Assembly: GCF_026283965.1 (NCBI RefSeq)
Contig: NZ_JAPDPD010000001.1
Location: forward strand, 372,001-436,000
DNA from: Dyella subtropica
GTDB lineage: Bacteria > Pseudomonadota > Gammaproteobacteria > Xanthomonadales > Rhodanobacteraceae
Direction: 5' to 3'
DNA length: 64,000 nt
Positions 29,066 to 37,898 of this stretch are shown one piece after another. Made by a program: the position numbers and the translations under genes. The notes under the pieces were generated by a model. The model worked only from the letters and a program-made list of their open reading frames with translations, made no database searches and was not told where the DNA came from. The first letter of the stretch is position 1. Each line of letters starts with the position of its first letter.

Positions 29066-30082
29066 ATGACCATGGACTACGACCGTTACGACCGCATCCG
29101 CGCTGTGCAGTGGCAAGGCGATCGCCTGCGCTTGCTTGACCAGCGCCTGCTGCCGCGCGAGGAACGCTGGATCGATTGTCTCGACGCCGGCCAGGTGACC
29201 CAGGCCATCCGCGATCTCGCCGTGCGAGGCGCGCCGGCGATCGGCATCACCGCAGCGTGGGGCGTGGTACTGGCGGCGAAGCAGGGCGCGTCGCAGGACC
29301 TGGCGTTGGCGCAACTGCGCGCTGCGCGTCCCACCGCCGTCAACCTGATGTGGGCGCTGGACCGCATGAAGGTGTGCATCGCTGCCGGCGCCGATGCGGC
29401 AGCGCTTGAGCGCGAGGCGCAAGCCATCCAGGACGAGGATTTGGCCGCCAATCGCCACATGGGTGAACTGGGTGCGGGTTTGATCGCACCACACTCTGGC
29501 GTACTCACGCACTGCAATACCGGTTCGCTCGCCACGGCGGGCTTTGGTACGGCCTTGGGCGTGATCCGTGCTGGCGTCAGCGCGGGCCGTATCGAGCAGG
29601 TGTATGCCGGTGAAACGCGCCCGTGGCAGCAAGGGGCGCGCCTCACCATGTGGGAACTGGTGCGCGATGGTATTCCGGCCAAATTGATCGCCGACTCCGC
29701 CGCATCCCATCTGATGCGCTCAGGTACGGTGCAATGGGTGATCGTTGGCGCCGACCGCATCGCCGCCAACGGCGACACCGCCAACAAGATCGGCACCTAT
29801 CAGCTGGCCATCGCCGCGCGCCACCATGGCGTGAAGTTCATGGTGGTGGCGCCGTCGTCGACGGTGGACATGGCGACGCCATCCGGCGAAGACATCGATA
29901 TCGAGTTGCGCGATCCGGCCGAGCTGTTGGCTGTGGCCGGCCAGCGCACGGTGGTGGAAGGCGCCGAAGCGTGGAACCCGGTGTTCGATGTGACGCCAGC
30001 GGAACTGATCGACGCCATCGTCACCGAGCGAGGCGTGATCGAGCGCCCGAATACGTTGGCCATGCAGGCGCTGTTCGGCTAA
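29066..30082 (+). CDS. mtnA: S-methyl-5-thioribose-1-phosphate isomerase
   Basis: MtnA converts methylthioribose-1-phosphate to the ribulose form in the methionine salvage pathway. The 338-residue protein contains the active-site Cys150 ([14 protein letters not shown]) and Asp230 ([18 protein letters not shown]). A second ATG at 29072 is a possible start. No other salvage gene (mtnB, C, D, N) is in the window. The stop overlaps the next start (TAATG). Confidence 0.93.
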   Translation: MTMDYDRYDRIRAVQWQGDRLRLLDQRLLPREERWIDCLDAGQVTQAIRDLAVRGAPAIGITAAWGVVLAAKQGASQDLALAQLRAARPTAVNLMWALDRMKVCIAAGADAAALEREAQAIQDEDLAANRHMGELGAGLIAPHSGVLTHCNTGSLATAGFGTALGVIRAGVSAGRIEQVYAGETRPWQQGARLTMWELVRDGIPAKLIADSAASHLMRSGTVQWVIVGADRIAANGDTANKIGTYQLAIAARHHGVKFMVVAPSSTVDMATPSGEDIDIELRDPAELLAVAGQRTVVEGAEAWNPVFDVTPAELIDAIVTERGVIERPNTLAMQALFG

Positions 30083-30492
30083 TGAAGCTGCGGCGCGAAG
30101 CAGGTTTGTTCTTCATTGGCGGTGTCATCGGCCTGGTGGTCGATGCCGGTGTGGTGCAGGCATTGGTCGGACTGGCGGACTGGAATCCGTACCTTGCGCG
30201 TGTCGTGTCGTTTCTGCTGGCTGCAACGGCCACCTGGTGGTGGAACCGTCATTACACCTTCGCGCATCGACAGAGCGGCCGCTCGTTGCCCATGGAGTGG
30301 CTGCACTGGATGGGGTTGATGACCGCGGGAGCGCTGATCAACTACGGCGCGTACGTCCTCATGCTGATGACGTTTCCGCATCTGCAGCGCTGGCCGGCGC
30401 TGGCTGTTGCCGTGGGCTCCTTGGTAGCGGCACTGGTCAATTTTTCGACAGCGCGCGGAATGCTTTTCAAGGGCTCCAATAGCGCCGTTTAA
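30082..30492 (+). CDS. GtrA-family membrane protein
   Basis: This 136-residue protein has four hydrophobic helices and the GtrA pattern: FFIGGVIGLVVDAGVVQAL in helix 1, SFLLAATATWWWNRHYTF before the first loop and a basic C-terminal end (NFSTARGMLF). GtrA-like proteins are thought to help flip lipid-linked sugars. The ATG at 30082 shares a base with the mtnA stop. The longer frame upstream lies inside mtnA and is not coding. Confidence 0.82.
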   Translation: MKLRREAGLFFIGGVIGLVVDAGVVQALVGLADWNPYLARVVSFLLAATATWWWNRHYTFAHRQSGRSLPMEWLHWMGLMTAGALINYGAYVLMLMTFPHLQRWPALAVAVGSLVAALVNFSTARGMLFKGSNSAV

Positions 30493-30525
30493 GTAATTGA
30501 TTTTGCTAATATAAATACTGTCGTT

Positions 30526-30547
30526 TTGACGGCGTTCGTGTTACACT
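30526..30547 (+). promoter_or_regulatory. candidate gyrA promoter
   Basis: An extended -10 TGTTACACT ends at 30547. TTGACG at 30526 is too close (10 nt) to be its -35. An AT-rich stretch (30495-30520) lies just upstream. It is 83 nt before the gyrA ATG. Confidence 0.4.
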
Positions 30548-30630
30548 CCACCAGTTGTTTTCGGGTCGCTTGTGCGTGCGGCTAAAGCGCGCGCGTTGCG
30601 GCCTTTTTTCTTCATCAGGGAAGCCGATTG

Positions 30631-33237
30631 ATGGCAGAACTCGCCAAAGAAATCATCCGCGTCAACATCGAAGACGAGATGCGCCAGAGCTATCTCGATT
30701 ACGCCATGAGCGTGATCGTGGGCCGCGCTCTTCCGGACGTTCGCGATGGTCTGAAGCCGGTGCATCGTCGCGTGTTGTTCGCGATGAACGAACTGAGCAA
30801 CGTCTGGAACAAACCGTACAAGAAGTCCGCCCGTGTGGTCGGTGATGTCATCGGTAAATACCATCCGCATGGCGACGCTTCCGTTTACGACGCCATCGTG
30901 CGCATGGCTCAGCCATTCTCGCTGCGCTACATGCTGGTCGACGGTCAGGGCAACTTCGGCTCGGTCGACGGTGATAACCCCGCCGCCATGCGATACACCG
31001 AGGTGCGCATGGCGCGCCTCACCCAGGAGCTGCTGGCCGACATCGACAAGGACACTGTCGATTTCGGGCCGAACTATGACGAAAGCGAGCACGAGCCGCT
31101 CGTGCTACCAACGCGCGTGCCGAATCTGCTGATCAATGGTTCTGCCGGTATTGCCGTTGGCATGGCGACCAACGTGCCGCCGCACAACCTCACCGAAGTG
31201 GTCGCGGCGACGATCGCCCTGATCGACGACCCGTCACTATCGATCGACGATCTGATGCAGTTCATCCCGGGGCCGGACTTCCCGACGGCGGGCATCATCA
31301 ACGGTTCGTCGGGCATCATCGAGGCTTATCGCACCGGCCGTGGCCGTATCCTTGTTCGCGCGCGGGCCGAGATCGAAACCGAATCGAACGGTCGCGAGAC
31401 GATCATCGTCCATGAACTGCCGTATCAGGTGAACAAGGCGCGGTTGATTGAGAAAATCGCCGAGCTGGTGAAGGAAAAGAAACTCGAAGGCATCAGCGAA
31501 CTGCGCGACGAGTCCGACAAGGACGGCATGCGCGTCGTTATCGAAATCCGTCGCGATTCGATGGGCGACGTGGTGCTGAACAATCTGTTCCAGCAGACGC
31601 AGCTGCAGGTCACTTTTGGCATCAACATGGTCGCGCTGCTGGACGGCCAGCCGCGGCTATTGAACCTCAAGGAAATTCTTGAGGCTTTCATCCGCCATCG
31701 TCGTGAAGTCGTCACGCGTCGCACGATTTTCGAACTGCGCAAGGCTCGCGCCCGCGCGCATATCCTTGAAGGTCTCACCGTCGCGCTGGCCAACATCGAC
31801 GAGATGATCGAGCTGATCCGCACGTCGGCGTCGCCGCAGGAAGCGCGTGAGCGCATGCTGGCACGCAAATGGCAGCCAGGCATGGTTTCCAGCTTGCTCG
31901 CCGCCGCCGGTGCCGAAGCGTCGCGCCCGGAAGACATGGATCCGCGCGACGGTTTGAAGGGCGACGGTTATCAGCTTTCGGACGTCCAGGCGCAGGAAAT
32001 CCTGGCGATGCGCTTGCATCGCCTGACCGGCTTGGAGCAGGAGAAGCTTTCCGACGAATACCGCCAGATACTGGAAGTCATTCGCGGCCTGATCGAAATC
32101 CTTGAAGACCCGGAGCGCCTGCTCGCAGTCATCCGCGGTGAGCTGGAAGCCATCAAGGAAGAGTTCGGCGACACACGCCGCACTGAAATCCAGCACTCGC
32201 AGGAAGACCTCAACGTTCTCGACCTGATCGCGCCGGAAGACGTGGTGGTCACGCTGTCGCACACGGGGTACGTGAAGCGCCAGCCGGCCAGCACCTATCG
32301 TGCGCAGCGTCGCGGTGGCAAGGGCCGTTCCGCTTCCGCGTTGAAGGATGAGGATTTCGTCGAGCAGCTGTGGGTGGTCAATACCCATGACACGCTGCTC
32401 GCCTTCACCAGTATCGGTCGCGTGTACTGGCTCAAGGTGTACCAGATGCCGGAATCCGGCCCGAATGCGCGCGGCAAGCCGATGATCAACTTGCTGCCGC
32501 TCGGCGAAGGCGAGAAGGTGCAGGCGGTGTTGCCGGTACGCGAGTATAGCGACGACCGCTTCGTGTTCTTCGCCACCAAGCACGGCACGGTGAAGAAGAC
32601 GCCGCTGACCGAGTTCGCGTTCCAGCTGCAGAAGGGCAAGATCGCTATCAACCTCGATGAGGGCGATGCGCTGATCGGCGTCGAACTCACCGATGGCAAC
32701 AGCGATGTGCTGCTGTTCGCTTCTAACGGTAAGACGGTGCGCTTCGACGAAGGCGAAGTGCGCTCGATGGGCCGTACCGCCACGGGTGTGCGCGGCATGA
32801 AGCTGGGCGAAGGCGCAGAAGTGGTGTCGCTGATCGTCGCTGCCGAAGGCGACATCCTTACCGCTACCCAGCGTGGCTACGGCAAGCGCACCGTGCTCGA
32901 CGAGTTCCCGAAGAAGGGGCGCGGCACGCAGGGTGTGATCGGCATCCAGTGCTCGGAACGCAACGGCACGCTGGTGTCTGCGGTGCAGGTCACCGAAGCC
33001 CACGAGCTGATGCTGATCTCCAACCAGGGCACGCTGGTGCGTACCCGTGTGGCCGAGGTTTCGCAGCTCAGCCGCAACACTCAGGGCGTCACCCTGATTC
33101 GCCTGCCGGCCGAGGAGTCTCTGGTCAGTGTGGTGCGGTTGGATGCGGAAGAAGAGAACGGCGAGGAAGCTGAAGTGGCGGAAGGTTCGTCACCGGAAGG
33201 TTCGGCCCCGGCCGAGACCGGTGGCGACGAAGCCTGA
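30631..33237 (+). CDS. gyrA: DNA gyrase subunit A
   Basis: GyrA cuts and rejoins DNA in the gyrase supercoiling cycle. The 868-residue protein has catalytic Tyr122 (AAMRYTE) and the GyrA box QRRGGKG near residue 560. The C-terminal beta-pinwheel ends in an acidic tail. The quinolone-pocket sequence is [10 protein letters not shown], with Ala at position 83, Ser at 84 and Asp at 87 (E. coli numbering equals local numbering). The start is ATG 30631; TTG 30628 just before it is unlikely. Confidence 0.98.
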   Translation: MAELAKEIIRVNIEDEMRQSYLDYAMSVIVGRALPDVRDGLKPVHRRVLFAMNELSNVWNKPYKKSARVVGDVIGKYHPHGDASVYDAIVRMAQPFSLRYMLVDGQGNFGSVDGDNPAAMRYTEVRMARLTQELLADIDKDTVDFGPNYDESEHEPLVLPTRVPNLLINGSAGIAVGMATNVPPHNLTEVVAATIALIDDPSLSIDDLMQFIPGPDFPTAGIINGSSGIIEAYRTGRGRILVRARAEIETESNGRETIIVHELPYQVNKARLIEKIAELVKEKKLEGISELRDESDKDGMRVVIEIRRDSMGDVVLNNLFQQTQLQVTFGINMVALLDGQPRLLNLKEILEAFIRHRREVVTRRTIFELRKARARAHILEGLTVALANIDEMIELIRTSASPQEARERMLARKWQPGMVSSLLAAAGAEASRPEDMDPRDGLKGDGYQLSDVQAQEILAMRLHRLTGLEQEKLSDEYRQILEVIRGLIEILEDPERLLAVIRGELEAIKEEFGDTRRTEIQHSQEDLNVLDLIAPEDVVVTLSHTGYVKRQPASTYRAQRRGGKGRSASALKDEDFVEQLWVVNTHDTLLAFTSIGRVYWLKVYQMPESGPNARGKPMINLLPLGEGEKVQAVLPVREYSDDRFVFFATKHGTVKKTPLTEFAFQLQKGKIAINLDEGDALIGVELTDGNSDVLLFASNGKTVRFDEGEVRSMGRTATGVRGMKLGEGAEVVSLIVAAEGDILTATQRGYGKRTVLDEFPKKGRGTQGVIGIQCSERNGTLVSAVQVTEAHELMLISNQGTLVRTRVAEVSQLSRNTQGVTLIRLPAEESLVSVVRLDAEEENGEEAEVAEGSSPEGSAPAETGGDEA

Positions 33238-33261
33238 CGGTATCGTTGCTTGAATGAAAAG

Positions 33262-33288
33262 AACCCGGCCAAGGCCGGGTTTTTTTTT
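33262..33288 (+). terminator. intrinsic terminator after gyrA
   Basis: AACCCGGCC (33262-33270) pairs with GGCCGGGTT (33273-33281) and runs into nine Ts. Confidence 0.93.
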
Positions 33289-33320
33289 GGCTGAAGCAAA
33301 TTCCCACGGCCCCATCGCAG

Positions 33321-33617
33321 CTAGTTGTAGCTGGCTGTCACCACCGTAGCACCCGGCTTTGCGTACTCAGCGAAGTAGTCGAGCAATTCAATCGATGATG
33401 ATTGTCGCGAAGCGCCCAGCGATCGGCTGGTCACTACATAGGTTGCGAGATCGACGCGGCTCGCTGGAACATGAGTAACGCTTTGCCAGGCCGAGGCAGG
33501 GCTGACAACGGCGCCTAGAAAGCCGATAGATCCCGTCGAGCCGGCAGCGAACGTGGGCAAGCAGACGGCCAGCATCAATACGGCGAAAAGTGGTGGCGCA
33601 ATGCGATACGCGTCCAT
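33321..33617 (-). CDS. small exported protein of unknown function
   Basis: The 98-residue product begins with a signal peptide (MDAYRIAPPLFAVLMLAVCL, probable cleavage after FAA near residue 25). The mature part begins GSTGSIGFLGAVVSP, which recalls the first strand of fimbrial pilin-like domains, but it is far too short for one and has no cysteine pair. AGGGGAA lies close before the ATG on the minus strand. I do not recognise the family. It lies convergent to gyrA and downstream of the decayed peptidase. Confidence 0.6.
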   Translation of the reverse strand: MDAYRIAPPLFAVLMLAVCLPTFAAGSTGSIGFLGAVVSPASAWQSVTHVPASRVDLATYVVTSRSLGASRQSSSIELLDYFAEYAKPGATVVTASYN

Positions 33618-33743
33618 AGTGTTCCCCTGCGTGATGGTTCCTGTGAGGACTATTCCATTGGATAAATCTCACATGGCGCATATGTACGCGCTTCACAACG
33701 GGGTTTCAATTAGACGTTTCCTAGTCGCCGCTATCGAAGCGGT

Positions 33744-34520
33744 CTACTTGTTACCTTCTTCAGTGGGAAATTCGACTACGGCAAGTGGAGCGGGCAACTC
33801 TGCAGTCCGTTCGATATCGCCGCCCTCGGATGGCGGTAGCTATGTCTGTCCCTTGCCAAAAGCCTCGATGGAGGCATAGACGCCCAGCAGCTTGAAACGC
33901 TGGAAGGCATAAGGAATACCTTCGGCGCTCAACGGCAGGTTGGCATCGGCAACATGCAGATGAAGATGCGGCCCGGTTGATTCGCCTGTATAGCCGAGTT
34001 GTCCGATGACCTGACCACGCCGCACGTGTTCACCCGGCTTTACCCTGACGCTGCGGGGCTTGAGGTGCTCGTAGAACACATGGCGCCCATCGCCCAGATC
34101 AAGGCTGACGTAGTTGCCGCTGGCCTGTTCCAGCGGCACCTTGTTGCTGGCGTTTGCTGTAACCGAAGGGTTCTCCAGTATGTCGTCCCTGGCCGAGGCG
34201 ATCACGCCATCCGCTACGGCCAGCACCTCCGCGCCATAGCTCAGCCAATGCGTCGCCTTGTCTTCCTCGCCATGAACGTAGCGGCCCTGGTGATCGACCT
34301 TGATCCAATCGATGGCGAAGCGGCCGGGGATGTGAGCCGCGCCGTTCACTGCATAAAGCACGCGTCGATGGCCTCGCGGCCACGAAGCATCGTAGATCGC
34401 CGCCCACGGACCGCCGCGCAGCGGAGGCCCTAGTAACAACGGATGCGATGGTTTGCGCACCGTGAGTTTGGCGCCCCCGATGCGCAAGGCGACGTATGGA
34501 CGCCTACCATGATGCGGTGA
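33744..34520 (-). pseudogene. decayed M23-family peptidase
   Basis: The frame encodes a LytM/M23 zinc metallopeptidase domain with ligands in HIPGRFAIDW and the closing motif HLHLHV. It has no usable ATG: the frame opens after a stop at 34521-34523, and only a TTG at 34487 could start it. There is no signal peptide, which periplasmic M23 enzymes need. An in-frame TAG at 33840-33842 interrupts it, and a further 32 sense codons follow in the same frame (LPPSEGGDIERTAELPAPLA and on) to a second TAG at 33744-33746. This looks like a TGG-to-TAG change in an already 5'-truncated gene. Confidence 0.75.
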
Positions 34521-34537
34521 CTAAGGTGTCGCCAGTG

Positions 34538-34570
34538 CGAGACGTCAGGCGGCATTCGCCTGACGTCTCG
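34538..34570. repeat. 14-bp palindrome over the AraC stop codon
   Basis: CGAGACGTCAGGCG and its exact complement flank a GCATT loop. The AraC stop (34545-34547) lies in the left arm. It has no T-run on either strand. It lies between the regulator and the truncated peptidase. Confidence 0.7.
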
Positions 34571-35501
34571 CCGTGCCCGGCGGCACGCCGATATAGCGCT
34601 TGAACGCCCGGTTGAAGGCCGCTTCGGATTGGTAGCCGAGCTGGTCGGCGAGATCGGCGATGGCGATCTGGCTTTCTTTCAAGCGGGTCAGCGCCATATG
34701 CATGCGCCAACGCCCGATGTAATGCATGGCCGGCGTGCCGACCAGCTCGGTGAAGCGCGCTGCGAAGGCCGAGCGCGACATCGCGGTTTCGGAAGCCAGC
34801 ATCGCCAGTGTCCAGGCGCGTGCGGGCTCACGATGGATCAGCAACAAGGCGCGTCCGATCTGCTTGTCCTGCAATGCGCCCAGCCATCCGGTCTGCGCAG
34901 CGGGGTCGCGTTCGATCCACTCGCGGATCGCCTGGATCACCAGGATATCGGCGAGTCGTGTAATGACCGTTTCGCCGCCCGGTCGCAGGGTCTCTGCCTC
35001 GGCCGCCATAAAGCGCAGTGTGTCCCTGATCCAGTCCGTCTGCGAGGAGGGCTGGGGCTGGATGCGGATGACCTTGGGCAGCAACTGGATCAGCTGGTGA
35101 GCTGCCGGATGATCGAAACGCACCGCGCCGCACACAAGGCTGGTGCTTGCGCCACCACCGCCTTGCCGAAGGACTTCATAGCGCTCGCTGATCATCTCGC
35201 GCGGCAGTTCGAACAGCGGCGCGGCGGTCGCGCCGGGAGCGCTGACCAGCCGATGCCCTTCGCCATGCGAGACAAGCGCCAGGTCGCCAGGCTGCAGTAA
35301 CCAGGGCGGATCGCCGTCGACTTCCAGCCAGCATTGGCCGGTGGTGACGACGTGGAACATCAAGCATTGCGGCATCAGCGGAAGCTCGAGTCCCCACGGC
35401 GCGGTGAACTCGGAGCGGCAATAGAACGTGCCACTCATGCGCAGGAAATGCAGCGCCTCACCCAGTGGGTCGACGGACGCCCAGACGTCCTGATTGTTCA
35501 T
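34545..35501 (-). CDS. AraC-family transcriptional regulator
   Basis: The 318-residue protein has an N-terminal cupin-type effector domain (about residues 5-190, WLEVDGDPPWLLQPGDLALV). A C-terminal double helix-turn-helix AraC domain follows (about 215-315), ending QLGYQSEAAFNRAFKRYIGV. The ATG at 35501 was chosen because the family N-terminus begins there; the open frame extends 40 codons further. It is transcribed away from the NmrA-like gene and, as is usual for such pairs, probably controls it. The effector is unknown. Confidence 0.9.
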   Translation of the reverse strand: MNNQDVWASVDPLGEALHFLRMSGTFYCRSEFTAPWGLELPLMPQCLMFHVVTTGQCWLEVDGDPPWLLQPGDLALVSHGEGHRLVSAPGATAAPLFELPREMISERYEVLRQGGGGASTSLVCGAVRFDHPAAHQLIQLLPKVIRIQPQPSSQTDWIRDTLRFMAAEAETLRPGGETVITRLADILVIQAIREWIERDPAAQTGWLGALQDKQIGRALLLIHREPARAWTLAMLASETAMSRSAFAARFTELVGTPAMHYIGRWRMHMALTRLKESQIAIADLADQLGYQSEAAFNRAFKRYIGVPPGTARRQANAA

Positions 35502-35662
35502 GGAGAACGCGCCCCCCCATACCGTGCCACGCGATAGCCGATTGTGGACGAACAGACAAGAAACAGCGACTGGCTGGCATGGTGGGCCGAGGCCCGGGTT
35601 CTCAGACTGACAACCGTGCAAAGGCGCGGTGCCTCTGCCTCTTATCGTGAAAGGAGAACCTC

Positions 35663-36547
35663 ATGATTACTGTGATGGGAGCGACCGGACATACCGGAGC
35701 CCGATTGGTCGAACTTCTGTTGAAAGCAGGCGAGCGCGTACGTGCCTTGGGGCGTTCGGAATCGCGGCTCGCTGCCATGGCCGAGATCGGTGCGGAAGTG
35801 TGCGTGGGTGAACCGACTGATGCCAGATTCCTGGCGGAGGCATTTGATGGTGCGTCGGCGGTTTACACCTTGCTGGCTTATGACATGCAGACACCAAACT
35901 ATCACGCCATGCAGAACGCGCAGGGCGTGGCTATCCTGCATGCCCTGCGCGAAAGCGGCACGCGTCACGTTGTGTTTCACAGTAGTGTCGGTGCTGAACT
36001 GCCGTCCAGTACTGGTCCGATCGCCAGTCTGCATGCGCATGAAGCACGGTTGCGCGGAACGGGCGATATCAATGCGCTGGTTCTTCGCACTGGCGCGCTG
36101 TTCGAGAATTTCTACGGGGCGCTTGAGCCGATCCGGCAGCTGGGCATGTACGGCGATGCGATGGCTCCCGACGTAGCCATCCCCATGATCGCTACACGCG
36201 ATCTCGCGGATGCCGCCGCGAAGGCATTGATTGCGCGCGACTGGCAGGGTTTCGTCGTGCGAGAGCTGCTTGGGCCGCGCGATCTCAGTTATACGGAAGC
36301 GACGCGCATGCTCGGAGAAAGCATCGGCCGCTCCGATCTGATTTATACGCAGCTGTCCTACGAGGACACGGTGGCGGTGCTGCGCGAGGCCGGCTTCTCG
36401 GAAGACATGGCCGGCCTCTATGTGGAGCTGACCCAAGCGATCAATCAGGGGCGTGTGCACTCACTTGAAGGGCGCAATCCAGCCAATACCACGCCCACTT
36501 CCTTCGAGACCTTCGCGCAGGACTGGGCCCTGGCTTACGGCGCCTGA
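35663..36547 (+). CDS. NmrA-like NAD(P)-binding oxidoreductase/sensor
   Basis: This 294-residue atypical short-chain dehydrogenase has the nucleotide motif GATGHTG at its N-terminus. Residues after 130 resemble NmrA/quinone-oxidoreductase 2 (QorB-like) proteins (LRTGALFENFYGALEPI). The Tyr-x3-Lys catalytic pair is not evident. AAGGAG lies 6 nt before the ATG. It is divergent from the AraC regulator across a 161-nt gap in which I see no strong promoter. Confidence 0.83.
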   Translation: MITVMGATGHTGARLVELLLKAGERVRALGRSESRLAAMAEIGAEVCVGEPTDARFLAEAFDGASAVYTLLAYDMQTPNYHAMQNAQGVAILHALRESGTRHVVFHSSVGAELPSSTGPIASLHAHEARLRGTGDINALVLRTGALFENFYGALEPIRQLGMYGDAMAPDVAIPMIATRDLADAAAKALIARDWQGFVVRELLGPRDLSYTEATRMLGESIGRSDLIYTQLSYEDTVAVLREAGFSEDMAGLYVELTQAINQGRVHSLEGRNPANTTPTSFETFAQDWALAYGA

Positions 36548-36569
36548 CGCATCGGCGTCTGGCGGCGTA

Positions 36570-37055
36570 TCAGCTCGTGATCGCCGCCAACATCGCCTCG
36601 GCGCCGGAGACGCGAAACTCGCCCGGCGCCTCGATGTGCAACTGTTCCACCACGCCATTCACGACATATAGCGCGAAGCGCCGCGAACGCAGGCCCATCC
36701 CATAGGCGGTGCCGTCGAGTTCGAGGCCAAGTGCGTGAGTGAAGCCGCCATTGCCATCGGCGAGCATCGACAAGCCGGGAGGCACTTGCTGATGCTGCGC
36801 CCACGCCTGCATCACATAAGCGTCGTTGACGGCCAGGCACATCACTTCGATGCCACGCTTCTGGAAGTCCTGGAAATGCTGCACGTAGCCGGGCAGGTGC
36901 TTGTTGGAGCAGGTGGGCGTGAAGGCGCCAGGCACAGCAAACAGCACGACCTTGTGCCCGGCGAACAGCTCCGCGGTGTGGCGGGGCTGGATATCGCCGT
37001 CGATGATCGTTTTGATCTCGACGTCGGGCAGGGTTTGGCCGATCTGGATCGTCAT
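36570..37055 (-). CDS. Prx5-type peroxiredoxin
   Basis: The 161-residue protein has the peroxidatic Cys49 in PGAFTPTCSNKHLPGY, the hallmark of the Prx5/PMP20 (hybrid type) subfamily, and Arg at the expected site (RSRRFALYVV). These enzymes reduce hydrogen peroxide and alkyl peroxides with glutathione/glutaredoxin or thioredoxin. It converges with the NmrA-like gene (22 nt gap). Upstream is the 164-bp palindrome shared with hsp20. Confidence 0.93.
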   Translation of the reverse strand: MTIQIGQTLPDVEIKTIIDGDIQPRHTAELFAGHKVVLFAVPGAFTPTCSNKHLPGYVQHFQDFQKRGIEVMCLAVNDAYVMQAWAQHQQVPPGLSMLADGNGGFTHALGLELDGTAYGMGLRSRRFALYVVNGVVEQLHIEAPGEFRVSGAEAMLAAITS

Positions 37056-37084
37056 GGTCGTGACTCTTGTAGGGTGATAAGCCT

Positions 37085-37248
37085 AGGGATGCTCTGATTC
37101 ATTCTGCGCAGGCGTCACCGTGACTGTCTGTCCGCATCCCTTCGGCCCGACGTCTCGACAGACAGCCAGTCTGCCTTCGCCGCCGGTCCTGTGGTCTGCG
37201 AACAGACAGTCACGGTGACGCCTACGCAGAATGAATCAGAGCATCCCT
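37085..37248. repeat. AGGGATGC palindromic element, copy 2 (164 bp)
   Basis: Bases 37085-37131 and 37202-37248 are inverted repeats matching at 46 of 47 positions; a few more inner bases (CGCA) also pair. Ends read AGGGATGCTCTGATTC. The 70-nt centre contains ACAGACA, which could pair alternatively with the TGTCTGT end of the left arm. It occupies the divergent region between the peroxiredoxin and hsp20 genes and resembles a MITE or a very large cruciform. No transposase is nearby. Confidence 0.85.
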
Positions 37249-37279
37249 GGATGCTAACGCTTGCGCCCGTCTCTGTCGT

Positions 37280-37308
37280 CTTGAATCGTCGCCGGCCGCA
37301 CCTATCTA
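37280..37308 (+). promoter_or_regulatory. sigma32 (heat-shock) promoter of hsp20
   Basis: CTTGAA (37280-37285), a 13-nt spacer and CACCTATCTA form a good match to the sigma32 pattern CTTGAA-N(11-16)-CCCCATnT; CCTATCTA fits 7 of 8 positions of CCCATnTA. It lies about 50 nt before the hsp20 ATG. Confidence 0.65.
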
Positions 37309-37358
37309 GGCTGCAGGCGGTGATGACACCGCACCCACTTAAGACGAGGAACAGCCCC

Positions 37359-37805
37359 ATGAACCTGAGTCGTAATCTCTCCTGGCGCCATAACCACTTG
37401 GGCGATATCCGCCAGGTTTTCGATCGCCTGCTGAGCCTGGATGAGGTCGATCAAGCCCGTGCCGAAGCCGGCCATTGGGTGCCGCGCGTAGACATCAAGG
37501 AAGACGACAAACGCTTTGTCATTCTTGCCGACATCCCGGGCATCGACCCGGCCGATATCGAAGTGAGCATGGACAAGGGCGTGCTCGTCATCAAGGGCGA
37601 GCGCAAGCGTGAAAGTCAGGAGGAGGGCGCACGCTTCACGCGCCAGGAGCGCGCGCACGGCGCCTTCTTCCGTCGCTTCGCCTTGCCCGACAACGTGGAT
37701 GCCGAAAGCATCACCGCGAATGGTAAGCACGGTGTGCTGGAAGTTTCCATTCCCAAGCGGGCCGCAACGTCGCCGCGCCGCATTACCATTAACACCACTC
37801 ACTGA
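37359..37805 (+). CDS. small heat-shock protein Hsp20/IbpA type
   Basis: This 148-residue alpha-crystallin-domain chaperone holds unfolding proteins. The domain runs from about residue 40 (HWVPRVDIKEDDKRFVILAD) to the conserved GVLEVSIPK near residue 130. A short C-terminal tail with an I-x-I motif (ITIN) follows, as needed for oligomers. GAGGA precedes ATG 37359. It is followed by the J-domain gene, a likely heat-shock pair. Confidence 0.93.
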   Translation: MNLSRNLSWRHNHLGDIRQVFDRLLSLDEVDQARAEAGHWVPRVDIKEDDKRFVILADIPGIDPADIEVSMDKGVLVIKGERKRESQEEGARFTRQERAHGAFFRRFALPDNVDAESITANGKHGVLEVSIPKRAATSPRRITINTTH

Positions 37806-37898
37806 GCCGTTCGGCTCGATGTTGCGAGGTGGCCTGTTGCGGATGCTGATCCGCAGCGGGCCGCCTGCGTTGCTTGAATCAGTGGCAGGGGAGTGGCA

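Noticed and set aside
33553-33879. 108-codon plus-strand frame over the M23 gene end
   Set aside because: It overlaps two minus-strand coding frames and has no ribosome site or family likeness.
34487-34487. TTG as a functional start for the M23 peptidase
   Set aside because: Similarity-like sequence (RRPYVAL) continues upstream of it, there is no signal peptide, and no ribosome site is visible; a truncated gene is more likely.
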